The notes beneath the pieces are model-generated. The model was not told where the DNA came from, did not search any database, and was given only the letters and a program-made list of their open reading frames with translations. A stretch of DNA of 64,000 nucleotides from Prosthecodimorpha hirschii (GTDB lineage: Bacteria > Pseudomonadota > Alphaproteobacteria > Rhizobiales > Ancalomicrobiaceae), in the NCBI RefSeq assembly GCF_001305515.1, contig NZ_LJYW01000001.1:1725550-1789549 (forward strand). The letters run 5' to 3'. Below are positions 35,696 to 44,192 of this stretch, one piece after another (position 1 is the stretch's first letter; the number at the start of each line of letters is the position of its first letter). The position numbers and the translations under genes were made by a program.

Positions 35696-36880
35696 ATGGC
35701 GATCGGAGTCACCAGCGGCACGTCGATCACCGACCCGCAATTCACGACGACCACGATTCCGCAGTCCTCCCCGACCGGCGGCGCGTCGTCGGTGCCGGCC
35801 GTCCCGAACGGCGCGACCTACTCGAGCTCGGATGCGGACTCCCAGTATCTCAGCCTGCCCTTCGCCCGGCTGTCGCTGGAAAATCTCGGCCTGTCGCCGA
35901 GTTCGACCTTCCAGGACGTGAGCGTCCTGCTCGACCAGGTCGCCATGGCGCTCGACCAGTTGTTCGAGGAGAACGACAAGGAGCGGATCAAGGGTGAGAA
36001 CTCGATCCGGCGGGGCGCCCTGGCCGATATCCTCGCCCTGAAGAGCAGCATCGACACGCTGACGGCGCGCAACGCCGAGCTCGATCAGACGATCGCCGAC
36101 GCCCAGGCCCAGAAGTCGGACCTGGAGGACCAGAAGTCCGGTCTCGTCTCGCAGCGCAACACCCTGACCAACCAGATCGACTCGCTCAACGATCAGATCG
36201 CGCACACGACCAATCCGACCACCCGCGCGCAGCTGGTCTCGCAACGCGACGGCCTGGTCACCCAGCGCAATGCCATCGATAGCCAGATCAACGGCGTGAA
36301 CACGCAGATCGCCGCAGTCGACAAGACGATCTCCGACGCCCAGGCGGAAAAGGCCTCCAACGAGGCGACCATCGCGAACCTGGAGCAGCAGATCACCACG
36401 CTCGCCAGTCAGCTCTCGCAGACCCTGGCGGCGATCGATCGTCTGCTGGCCAAGGCCACGCCGACCTCCGGCCTCGATATCCCCGTCGACGACCTGGTCG
36501 CGGCCGCGATCGCCTTCGATTCGCGCTTCGCCGACGTGAAGGCCTTCGAGAAGCTGCAGAAGCTCAACGACCAGGATACCGACACGGAAACCGACATCCT
36601 GCGCAAGGTGCTCGGCCAGGACGGCGATACGGGCTTCCTCCCGCAGCAGACGGGCGCCAGCACCCCGCCGCCGGGGACGACGATCGGCCCCAACGCCAAT
36701 CCGATCGGCCAGACGGCCGGGGCCAAGTCGCTCGCCGCCGAGATCGGCGCGAAGGCGGTGGCTCTGGTCGAGGCGCTGACCTCGGTTCTGAAGACGCTCG
36801 CCGCCCTGGAGCCGCCGCCGAAGACGAACCTGTTCCAGGAAGCGACGACCAACGGGTCACGCATGCGGCTCTCGGTCTGA
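35696..36880 (+). CDS. Putative secreted coiled-coil protein of the T3SS
   Basis: 394 aa. The first 60 residues are Ser/Thr/Pro-rich with no Sec signal, typical of T3SS export signals (SITDPQFTTTTIPQSSPTGG). Residues ~110-250 form a long heptad coiled coil with repeats of the kind DLEDQKSGLVSQRNTL and TQRNAIDSQINGVNTQI. A helical C-terminal domain follows a Gly/Pro linker. Own promoter with a CRP-like box. Candidate effector, tip accessory or translocon helper; no family recognised. Confidence 0.6.
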   Translation: MAIGVTSGTSITDPQFTTTTIPQSSPTGGASSVPAVPNGATYSSSDADSQYLSLPFARLSLENLGLSPSSTFQDVSVLLDQVAMALDQLFEENDKERIKGENSIRRGALADILALKSSIDTLTARNAELDQTIADAQAQKSDLEDQKSGLVSQRNTLTNQIDSLNDQIAHTTNPTTRAQLVSQRDGLVTQRNAIDSQINGVNTQIAAVDKTISDAQAEKASNEATIANLEQQITTLASQLSQTLAAIDRLLAKATPTSGLDIPVDDLVAAAIAFDSRFADVKAFEKLQKLNDQDTDTETDILRKVLGQDGDTGFLPQQTGASTPPPGTTIGPNANPIGQTAGAKSLAAEIGAKAVALVEALTSVLKTLAALEPPPKTNLFQEATTNGSRMRLSV

Positions 36881-37112
36881 CGGGGACCGGAAGCCCCCGG
36901 GCGGCGGTCGGCGGAGGGGCGCGAACCGGCCGTCCTGCCGGGCCGATGGCGCCGATCCTGCATGCAATGAGTTCGAGACCGTGGCGCGGCCGCCCTTTCC
37001 GCAGGGGCGCCGCGCGCGGTAGTCTGTCCGACACGCGCCTGAATGTGCGTGGGCGGCGGGTCCGGGCGAAACGCACGGATCGAGGGCGAGAGACGGCGAG
37101 GGCGACGGCTCC

Positions 37113-39245
37113 ATGACGAAATTCCTGCAGACGCTGTCCAAGCGGAACGACCTGTTCCTGGCCTTCCTGCTGATCTGCATCGTCTTCATGATGATCCTGC
37201 CGCTGCCGATCTGGCTGGTGGACACGCTCATCGCGCTGAACCTGTCGATCTCGGCCGTGCTGCTGATGGCGGCGATGTATCTGAAGGACGTGGTGCAGCT
37301 GTCCGCGTTCCCGTCGCTGCTGCTGCTGACGACGCTTTTCCGGCTGGCGCTGGCCATTTCGACCACGCGACTGATCCTGATCCAGGCCGATGCCGGTCAT
37401 ATCGTCGAAACCTTCGGCAACTTCGTCGTCGGCGGCAATCTGATCGTCGGCATGGTGGTGTTCCTGATCCTGACCATCGTCAACTTCATGGTCATCACCA
37501 AGGGTTCGGAACGCGTCGCCGAAGTGTCCGCCCGCTTCTCGCTCGATTCGATGCCCGGCAAGCAGATGTCGATCGATTCCGACATGCGCGCCGGCCTGAT
37601 CGAGCTCGACGAGGCGAAGCGGCGGCGGTCCAAGCTGGAAAAGGAAAGCCAGCTCTACGGCGCCATGGACGGCGCCATGAAGTTCGTGAAGGGCGACGCC
37701 ATCGCGGGCCTGATCATCATCGCCGTCAACCTGATCGGCGGCATCACGATCGGCACCCTGCAGCGCGGCCTGGAAGTCAGCGACGCGCTGAACCGCTACG
37801 CGCTGCTGACCATCGGCGACGGCCTCGTCCAGCAGATCCCGGCCCTGTTCATCTCGATCACCGCCGGCTTCATCGTCACCCGCGTGTCCTCGGACGAGAA
37901 CCAGGACCTCGGCAGCGACATCGCCATGCAGCTGATGAACGAGCCGAAGGCTCTGCTCATCACGTCGGTGATCCTGGCGATCTTCGCCGTGGTGCCGGGC
38001 TTCCCGATGATCGTGTTCGCGTCGCTGGCGATCGCCTTCGCGTCGCTCGGCTGGATGACGCAAAGGAAGCGCCGGCGGTCGTCGAGCCAGCAGCGCTCCT
38101 CGGAGATGCCGGCGCTGGCCCCCGCCATCGCCCCCAAGGGCATGGTGCCGTCCTTCCCCAAGAAGGACGACGATGTCGAGGATCTGGAGCCGGTCGAGGC
38201 CGTCACCTTCGCGCTGACCGTGCCGCTGATCGTCGACATCGCCTCGTCGGTGCGCAATTCGATCCGCCCGGAGAAGCTCGATCGCGAGGTCGCACGCGTC
38301 CGCCGGGCGCTCTATTTCGACCTCGGCGTGCCGTTCCCGGGCATCCACCTGCGCCTCAACGACAATCTGAAGGACGGCGAATACCGGATCATGGTCAACG
38401 AGATCCCGGTTGCCGCCGGCGCGGCGCGGCCGGGCTACTTCATCGTCCGCGAGACGGAAGCGAACCTCAAGATGTTCGACATTCCGTTCGAGCGCGGCGA
38501 CGATTTCCTGCCGCATACGCCGAGCTACTGGGTCTCCAACAAGCACCTGGCGCTGGTCGAGAAGGCCGGCGTGCAGGTCATGACCCTGTCCAGCATGCTG
38601 ACCTATCATCTGGCGCATGTGCTGAAGAGCAACGCCTCGGAGTTCATCGGCATCCAGGAGACGATGTATCTTCTCAACCAAATGCAGAAGAACTTCGGCG
38701 AACTGGTCAAGGAGGTGACCCGCACCCTGCCGGTGATCACCATCAACGACGTGCTGCAGCGGCTGGTCGGCGAGGAGATCTCGATCCGCGACATGCGCAC
38801 CGTCCTGGAGGCGCTGGTCGAGTGGGGTCAGCGCGAGAAGGACCCGATCGTCCTCGCCGAACATGTGCGCAGCGCGCTGTCGCGCTACATCACGCATAAA
38901 TTCTCCGGCGGGCAGAATCTGATCCCGGCCTATCTGATCTCCAAGGAGATCGAGGATGCCGTGCGCGGTGCGGTCCGCCAGACATCGGGCGCGTCTTATC
39001 TGGCCCTGTCGCCCGACATCCACCGCCAGTTGATCACCTCGATGAAGAATGTGATCGGCAATGTCAGCCATCACGCCCTGCCGCCGGTGATCCTGGCGCC
39101 GATGGATATCCGGCGCTTCATGCGCAAGATCGTCGAGCGCGACTTCCCCGATCTGGCCGTGCTCTCCTATCAGGAGCTCGCGCCCTACGCGAATGTGCAG
39201 CCGCTGGAACGGGTCAAACTCGTCAGCCAGATCGCATCGGGCTGA
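37113..39245 (+). CDS. sctV: T3SS export gate protein SctV (LcrD/InvA/HrcV family)
   Basis: 710 aa, full family length. About eight N-terminal membrane helices (residues 1-310) surround the FHIPEP-family cytoplasmic loop RFSLDSMPGKQMSIDSDMRA (~residue 141 on), followed by the large cytoplasmic SctV-C domain that forms the nonameric ring for chaperone-substrate docking. Absence of flagellar neighbours and presence of sctC, sctJ and sctW mark it as non-flagellar. The next gene starts 21 bp later, so the ExbB/ExbD-like cassette is probably co-transcribed. Confidence 0.95.
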   Translation: MTKFLQTLSKRNDLFLAFLLICIVFMMILPLPIWLVDTLIALNLSISAVLLMAAMYLKDVVQLSAFPSLLLLTTLFRLALAISTTRLILIQADAGHIVETFGNFVVGGNLIVGMVVFLILTIVNFMVITKGSERVAEVSARFSLDSMPGKQMSIDSDMRAGLIELDEAKRRRSKLEKESQLYGAMDGAMKFVKGDAIAGLIIIAVNLIGGITIGTLQRGLEVSDALNRYALLTIGDGLVQQIPALFISITAGFIVTRVSSDENQDLGSDIAMQLMNEPKALLITSVILAIFAVVPGFPMIVFASLAIAFASLGWMTQRKRRRSSSQQRSSEMPALAPAIAPKGMVPSFPKKDDDVEDLEPVEAVTFALTVPLIVDIASSVRNSIRPEKLDREVARVRRALYFDLGVPFPGIHLRLNDNLKDGEYRIMVNEIPVAAGAARPGYFIVRETEANLKMFDIPFERGDDFLPHTPSYWVSNKHLALVEKAGVQVMTLSSMLTYHLAHVLKSNASEFIGIQETMYLLNQMQKNFGELVKEVTRTLPVITINDVLQRLVGEEISIRDMRTVLEALVEWGQREKDPIVLAEHVRSALSRYITHKFSGGQNLIPAYLISKEIEDAVRGAVRQTSGASYLALSPDIHRQLITSMKNVIGNVSHHALPPVILAPMDIRRFMRKIVERDFPDLAVLSYQELAPYANVQPLERVKLVSQIASG

Positions 39246-39266
39246 GGCCGCGCGGGGGACCGGTTC

Positions 39267-40442
39267 GTGGATCGCCAGAAGGTCACGATCTATGCCGTCG
39301 GTCTCGCGGGTGCCTTCGCGCTGCATCTGGCGATCCACGCCGGCAACTGGCCGGGGCCCGTTCTGGCGGCTGCCGCGCTCGGCGTGGCCGGCCTGGTGCT
39401 GGCCCAGTTCCCGCCCCTGGCGCTGCGCCATCCCGACCTCCTGCGTGGCGCCGTGCTGCTGATCGGCGGTCTCACGCTGGCGATGCCGCTGCTGTTCGAC
39501 CCGGCGGCGGCGGTCGGCGGCGGCCCGTCGGGCGACGGAACGACCGTCGGCGGCCCGGGAACCGCGGGGATCGGCGGCGCGGAGGCGGTGCTCTGGCCGC
39601 AGATCCTGGTCGCCTTCTTCGCCAGCCGCGTGCTCGCATCCGAGACCGAAGCCCGCTTCGCGGCCTTCTGGGCCGATCCGCTCGGCACGACCGGGCCGGT
39701 CGGCGTGCAGTCGAGCCTCGCCGCGCTGTTCCTCGGCGCCGCGCTCGGCCTCGCCTTCCATCTCGCCCTGCCCTGGCTGAAGACGCTCGCACCCGCCGGC
39801 CCGTCCGGCATCCTGGTCACGGCGCTGGCCGGCAGCACGGCGCTGCACAGCGCGATCATCGTGCTGTTCTTCGTCATTCTCGCCCATCTGGCCGATGCGC
39901 TGCGGCTGCATCTCGCCGACGCCGCCGCACTGGCGAGCCTGCGCCGGCACGGCCGGGCCCGCGCCGGCGGATCGGCGGCCGATCTGAACGCCCTGGTGGC
40001 CGACGAGATCGCGGCGCGGCCGTCGAGCCGGCTCTTACGCCTCGTCGCCGACTGGGTCGCCCGCAGCGGCGGACCGGAGTCCGACGCGGGTCCCTTGTCG
40101 CCCGCGGCCGCCCAGGACGGCTTCCACCGCGCCGCCCGCCAATTCGCCCGCGGCCTGGTCCCGTTCCTGCCCCTGCTCGGCTTCCTCGGCACCGTGGTCG
40201 GCCTCGCCGCCGCCATGGCGGAACTGCCGCAGGGCCTCGGCGCGGGCGGCGGCGGCGCCGATATCGCGGCCAGCCTCGCCGGCCTCGCCATCAAGTTCGA
40301 AACCACCCTGCTCGGCCTGATCGGCTCGATCGTCGCCTCGCTGCTGATCGCCGTCATGGAGCGCCGCGAGACCGAACTCGCCGCCGAGGCGCGCCGGGTG
40401 GTCGGCGCGCTCGTCGCCACGGAGGCCGTCCGCCATGGCTGA
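39267..40442 (+). CDS. MotA/TolQ/ExbB-like proton channel protein
   Basis: 391 aa from GTG 39267. The C-terminal ~130 residues hold the MotA/TolQ/ExbB domain: RGLVPFLPLLGFLGTVVGLA, a short loop, then IAASLAGLAIKFETTLLGLI and GSIVASLLIAVMERRETEL. Up to five more hydrophobic segments precede it, giving seven or eight predicted segments against three in ExbB/TolQ. The family forms the stator pentamer around ExbD/TolR/MotB dimers and conducts protons. It is directly downstream of sctV and overlaps an ExbD-like gene by 8 nt. I know of no T3SS in which such a protein is a recognised part. Confidence 0.8.
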   Translation: MDRQKVTIYAVGLAGAFALHLAIHAGNWPGPVLAAAALGVAGLVLAQFPPLALRHPDLLRGAVLLIGGLTLAMPLLFDPAAAVGGGPSGDGTTVGGPGTAGIGGAEAVLWPQILVAFFASRVLASETEARFAAFWADPLGTTGPVGVQSSLAALFLGAALGLAFHLALPWLKTLAPAGPSGILVTALAGSTALHSAIIVLFFVILAHLADALRLHLADAAALASLRRHGRARAGGSAADLNALVADEIAARPSSRLLRLVADWVARSGGPESDAGPLSPAAAQDGFHRAARQFARGLVPFLPLLGFLGTVVGLAAAMAELPQGLGAGGGGADIAASLAGLAIKFETTLLGLIGSIVASLLIAVMERRETELAAEARRVVGALVATEAVRHG

Positions 40443-40986
40443 CCGGATCGCCGACGACGAAACCGAACGCGACGGCTTCGACCCGCTGACCGACCTCTTC
40501 TTCGGCATGGGGGCGATCTGCCTGCTCGCCGTGTTGATGATCCTGCCGAGCGTCGGCGTCGCGGCCGTCCAGGAGCGCGCGCGGCTGAAGTCGCTCGCCG
40601 AGGTGCTGGCGCTCGCCGAGTACCGGGTCGACGGTGCGGCCGCCGACGCGATCCTGGCCGGCCCGGACGGGCTCGCGCTGGTCGATCCCGCGCCGGCCGG
40701 GAGCAGCGCGGAGACCGTCGAGCGGATCGGCGCGGATGCCATCGCCGACCATCCGGGCCTAGCCGACCGGCTCGCCCGCGCGCGGCGGGACGGCCGTGCC
40801 GTCCTCCTCCTGATCGAGCCCGGCGGCGAGGATACCGCCTTCGCGCTGGAACCGGTGCTGGCCGCACGCGGGCCGCAGGAGATCCGTCAGGTGCGGCTCG
40901 ATCGCGCCTGCAGCTTCGCCGAGCGGCCGGATCTCGCCGCCGCCTGCCGGACCCGCCGGACCGGCGATCGGGAGGGACGGCCATGA
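40435..40986 (+). CDS. ExbD/TolR-like protein 1
   Basis: 183 aa. One N-terminal transmembrane helix, GFDPLTDLFFGMGAICLLAV (Asp20 at its cytoplasmic start), matches the TolR/ExbD pattern of an essential proton-carrying Asp leading the helix. The ~140-residue periplasmic part has the small alternating alpha/beta look of an ExbD domain (AVLLLIEPGGEDTAFALEP). It overlaps the ExbB-like gene upstream and the second ExbD-like gene downstream (ATGA), implying a stoichiometric complex. Confidence 0.72.
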   Translation: MADRIADDETERDGFDPLTDLFFGMGAICLLAVLMILPSVGVAAVQERARLKSLAEVLALAEYRVDGAAADAILAGPDGLALVDPAPAGSSAETVERIGADAIADHPGLADRLARARRDGRAVLLLIEPGGEDTAFALEPVLAARGPQEIRQVRLDRACSFAERPDLAAACRTRRTGDREGRP

Positions 40987-41774
40987 TCGGCGACCGCGTC
41001 GGCATGACCGTGGCGGCCGACCTGTCGGCCAACGTCTTTGCCGCCTTCCTGCTGATCCTGATCGTGCTGCTCGCCCGTTCGGGCACGCCGGAACCGGCGA
41101 CCCGGCCGGCACCGATCGAGGCCAGCCGCGATCTCGACACCCGGACGCACCGCCCGGAAGCGCCGGCCGGACTGGTCGAACTGTTGCGCCTGCGCGGTCC
41201 CGCGGCCCCCGGCCTGACCGTCGACCTGCATGCCGAGCGCATCGAGATCGGCATTCCGGGCCGTCGGACCCGGACCGTCCTCGCCCTCGCCGGCATCGAC
41301 CAGGCGAGCGCCGCGGCCCGCATCGCAGCCGCGACCTTGCTGGCCGAGCCGGGTGCGGTCCGCCTCTATGTCTTCGATGCCGCCTGGTACGGCGCCGTAA
41401 CGGCACGTCTCGTGCGCGATGGCCGATCCTGGCGGGAATTGTCGGTCCCGGCCGCGCTCCGCGTCGGCGGGCAGGCGAACGGCGCGGCCTGGGCGCCGGC
41501 CTTCGAGGCCCTCGTCGCCCGCTCAGCAGACCCCGGCCGCTTTCGCGCCGGCCTCGCCGAGATCATCGCCGGCTCGGGTGGCGAACGCGTCGACCGGCCG
41601 GTGCCGGGAGGCCGGAACGGTGGCGGTCTGGACGGCAGCCCGGTTCAGGGGGAAACTCTGTCCGAACGGCTCGGCCGGTACGGACGCATGATCCTGGCGC
41701 TTCTCGCCGTGACGGCGAGCCTCGCCCTGGTCATCTACGCCGAAACCCGTCGCCCCTCCCGGCGGCGGACCTGA
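40983..41774 (+). CDS. ExbD/TolR-like protein 2, with extra C-terminal membrane segment
   Basis: 263 aa. N-terminal helix with leading Asp13 (AADLSANVFAAFLLILIVLL) as in ExbD/TolR/MotB. The periplasmic domain contains repeated strand-helix units (AGLVELLRLRGP...LTVDLHAERIEIGIPG; GAVRLYVFDAAWYGAVTARL). Unlike standard ExbD a second hydrophobic segment lies near the C-terminus (MILALLAVTASLALVIYAE) followed by a basic tail. With protein 1 it could form a heterodimeric plug in the ExbB-like pentamer (inference). Confidence 0.7.
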   Translation: MIGDRVGMTVAADLSANVFAAFLLILIVLLARSGTPEPATRPAPIEASRDLDTRTHRPEAPAGLVELLRLRGPAAPGLTVDLHAERIEIGIPGRRTRTVLALAGIDQASAAARIAAATLLAEPGAVRLYVFDAAWYGAVTARLVRDGRSWRELSVPAALRVGGQANGAAWAPAFEALVARSADPGRFRAGLAEIIAGSGGERVDRPVPGGRNGGGLDGSPVQGETLSERLGRYGRMILALLAVTASLALVIYAETRRPSRRRT

Positions 41775-41881
41775 CCATCCGACTTGGGGAACTCATCCGC
41801 AAACCCATTCGGAATGCCCGATATCGCCGCCCGCGCCGCATTCCGGTCACAGCGGGCCGCCCATCAGGAGGAGACCACGCC

Positions 41882-42172
41882 ATGGGTATCGACAGCATCC
41901 AGCGCTCCAGCACCGTCCCGATCCCGGAGCCGGTCAGCGATCGGACCACCCGCGATCCGCTGCCGGTCGATTCGAAGCTGCAGATCGACAAGTCGAACGA
42001 CAAGCGCCTGCAGCCGTCGAACGACGCCAAGACCGATTCCTTCGAGGACTATCTGAACGACAAGAGCGTTCTCAACCTCGAGAAGAACAAGGAATCGAGC
42101 AAGTTCGACCCGGTCGCCGAACTGAGCAAGAACGGCGTCTACTACGACCCCGGCAAGAATACCCCGATCTGA
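41882..42172 (+). CDS. Small hydrophilic protein of the T3SS island
   Basis: 96 aa with GGAGGAG before ATG 41882. Highly charged, rich in Asp, Ser, Lys and Asn, without hydrophobic segment (LNDKSVLNLEKNKESSKFDP). Codon use is less GC-biased than its neighbours. Possible disordered secreted protein, anti-activator or chaperone-like factor. It is the last gene before a clear terminator, so it belongs to the sctV/ExbB transcript. No family recognised. Confidence 0.6.
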   Translation: MGIDSIQRSSTVPIPEPVSDRTTRDPLPVDSKLQIDKSNDKRLQPSNDAKTDSFEDYLNDKSVLNLEKNKESSKFDPVAELSKNGVYYDPGKNTPI

Positions 42173-42212
42173 TCGGGCGACCGTCCGGGTCCTGGCCGGC
42201 GCAAAATCGGGC

Positions 42213-42233
42213 AGGTGCATCTCTGCACCTTTT
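42213..42233 (+). terminator. Rho-independent terminator ending the sctV-proton-channel operon
   Basis: AGGTGCA-TCTC-TGCACCT followed by TTT. A perfect 7-bp stem, 40 bp after the 96-aa gene. Confidence 0.75.
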
Positions 42234-42321
42234 CCCGGCATCCCTTGCCGGGCCGGCCGGCCGTGGCGCATGGCCGCCGGACCGGCCACGACGGCCGCAG
42301 GTCCGCGGCAGCGCATCAGCC

Positions 42322-42337
42322 TGTGACGTTCATCACA
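42322..42337 (+). promoter_or_regulatory. CRP-like box upstream of the sctI-sctU operon
   Basis: TGTGACGTTCATCACA is close to the canonical TGTGA-N6-TCACA. It lies 174 bp before sctI in a 338-bp gap that otherwise has only the terminator and an A/T-rich stretch including TCCAATTGTATGCG (42406-42419), which recurs upstream of sctD. Confidence 0.65.
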
Positions 42338-42510
42338 CCCGGTGATTTCGCTCCGGGTTAATGAATCGTACGTATGCAACGCTTGCCGTAGCGGTGCAAT
42401 TCGTATCCAATTGTATGCGTGCGAGAAGCGCTCCATCGGGGCGGTTCGGACTGGCGAGCCGCCGGCGGTTTGCGGTCGCACGAAGCGGGACGGCATGAGG
42501 GACGGCTGAC

Positions 42511-43233
42511 ATGACCACGATCGGTTTCTCGCTGGGCGGCCAGTTGGCGGCGTCTACCGGCCATTCCGAACATTCCGGCTATGAGGTGCTGAAAACGGCG
42601 GCCTCGCCCGACAAGAAGAGCACCGGCCTTTTCGACTCGGCCCTCGACCGTGCGGTGAGCGGCGGCCAGACCACCAAGGTCGCGGCCGTCGATGCGCCGA
42701 AGCCGGTCGCCGGCGCGGTCGCGACCGATTCCGTATCGACCGCCACCGGCGGCATGCGGCTCAGCCAGCTTTTCGGCGGACCAGGCGGCGCACGGCCGGT
42801 CACCGGCCAGCCCGGCGCCGCACCGGCCCTGAACGGACAGCCGACCACGGGTGCCCGTCCGGTTGCCGGCCAGACGGTCAACGGTCAGACGACGATTTCG
42901 CAGACCACCCCGACGCCGACATCGGGGACCGCCGCGACGACCGATCGCGAGCGCGCCCGGCGCGCCCTCGAACTCGACGCGCCGGCGGCCAAGACCACGG
43001 TGCCGGCCGAGGGCAGCGGCGACGCGATCATCGAGGGCATGCAGAAGCTGCGCGGCGTGTTCGACGCCCGCGAGGCGCAACTCGGCAAGCTGATGTCGCA
43101 CAGCCACATGGACGTGAACACCATGATGGCCATGCAGATGGAACTGGTGCGCTTTTCGCTCCTGGTCGAGGTCACGTCCAAGCTGACGGGCAAATCGACA
43201 CAAGCTTTCGATACTCTGATGAAGGGCCAGTGA
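42511..43233 (+). CDS. sctI: T3SS inner rod protein SctI (YscI/HrpB/PrgJ family)
   Basis: 240 aa. The C-terminal ~75 residues carry the YscI/HrpB domain: AIIEGMQKLRGVFDAREAQL, then MMAMQMELVRFSLLVEVTSK, then LTGKSTQAFDTLMKGQ. The N-terminal ~160 residues are an atypical disordered extension with degenerate repeats (GARPVTGQPGAAPALNGQP; GARPVAGQTVNGQTTISQ). Usual SctI proteins are ~100-140 aa. It begins the long structural operon, with sctJ 43 bp downstream. Confidence 0.88.
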   Translation: MTTIGFSLGGQLAASTGHSEHSGYEVLKTAASPDKKSTGLFDSALDRAVSGGQTTKVAAVDAPKPVAGAVATDSVSTATGGMRLSQLFGGPGGARPVTGQPGAAPALNGQPTTGARPVAGQTVNGQTTISQTTPTPTSGTAATTDRERARRALELDAPAAKTTVPAEGSGDAIIEGMQKLRGVFDAREAQLGKLMSHSHMDVNTMMAMQMELVRFSLLVEVTSKLTGKSTQAFDTLMKGQ

Positions 43234-43276
43234 TCGGCCCGGCTCCGACAGTTCCGACCGACGAAGTGGTGCCGCC

Positions 43277-44077
43277 TTGCTGTCCAAGTTCCTCTTGCGC
43301 GTCTGTGTCCTCATCGGTGCGCTGGCTCTCGCCGGCTGCCAGAACGACCTCTATTCGAACCTGACGGAACCGGAAGCCAACCAGATCCTGGCGGTCCTGA
43401 TGTCCAACGGCGTTCAGGCCGAAAAGGTTTCCGTCGGCAAGGAAGGCTTCAAGATCACGGTCGAATCCAAGGACATGCTGCGCGCCATCGCGCTGCTGAA
43501 GGATACCGGCTATCCGCGCAGTTCGCGCGAATCGATCGGCAAGGTGTTCCAGAAGTCCGGCATCATGTCGTCGCCTTTCGAGGAGCGGGTTCGGTACATC
43601 TATGCGCTCGGCGAGGACGTGGCGCAGACGCTGTCCAATATCGACGGCGTGGTGACGGCGCGGGTCCATATCGTGCTGCCCGACGCGCCGCAGCTCGGCC
43701 AGCCGGTCAAGCCGTCCTCGGCGGCGGTGTTCATCAAGCATCAGCCCGGCGTCGATCTCGACTTCTTCGTCCCCCAGATCCGGCGCCTGGTGTCGAGCGC
43801 GATCGAAGGCCTCGAATATTCGGCCGTGACCGTGGTGCTCGCCGATGCGCAGCCGACCAAGGTCGCGACGCCCGGCCCGGAGGCGGCGCAGTTCACCGAG
43901 GTCGTGCCCGGCGTTTCGATCAAGACGGCAGACGCGACCCGCTTCTGGCAGATCGTGTCCGGCACCGGCGCCCTGATCGCGGCCCTCATGGTCGCCCTGA
44001 TCGCCAGCCTCGTCGCCTATGCCCGCAAGGGCCGGTCGCGCCGCGACGGGTCCAACGCACTGGTCGAACCGTCATGA
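43277..44077 (+). CDS. sctJ: T3SS inner membrane ring lipoprotein SctJ (YscJ/HrcJ/PrgK)
   Basis: 266 aa from a TTG start. Lipobox LALAGC with Cys21, then two ring-building domains (LYSNLTEPEANQILAVLMSNGVQAEKV; ARVHIVLPD) and a C-terminal transmembrane helix (ALIAALMVALIASLVAY, about residues 234-250) with a short basic tail. This is the standard SctJ layout, forming the 24-mer ring around the export gate. Confidence 0.93.
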   Translation: MLSKFLLRVCVLIGALALAGCQNDLYSNLTEPEANQILAVLMSNGVQAEKVSVGKEGFKITVESKDMLRAIALLKDTGYPRSSRESIGKVFQKSGIMSSPFEERVRYIYALGEDVAQTLSNIDGVVTARVHIVLPDAPQLGQPVKPSSAAVFIKHQPGVDLDFFVPQIRRLVSSAIEGLEYSAVTVVLADAQPTKVATPGPEAAQFTEVVPGVSIKTADATRFWQIVSGTGALIAALMVALIASLVAYARKGRSRRDGSNALVEPS

Positions 44078-44192
44078 GCGGCCGGCCGACCGGCCGCTCC
44101 CGGGTCCGGCACGGCACGCAGGGCGGTGGCAATGCGTGGCGGCAACCGAACCCGGCGGGCGGGCATCGCCCGGCCAAACCGAGGACCGACCG

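Noticed and set aside
39267-41774. Zorya-type defence system (MotA/MotB-like ZorAB)
   Set aside because: No ZorC/ZorD/ZorE helicase or nuclease genes follow, and the second and third proteins lack the peptidoglycan-binding OmpA domain of ZorB. The context is a T3SS operon.
44019-44192. Upstream ATG for the sctK-like gene
   Set aside because: It overlaps the sctJ end with Arg/Pro-rich nonsense residues. GTG 44193 has a proper ribosome site.
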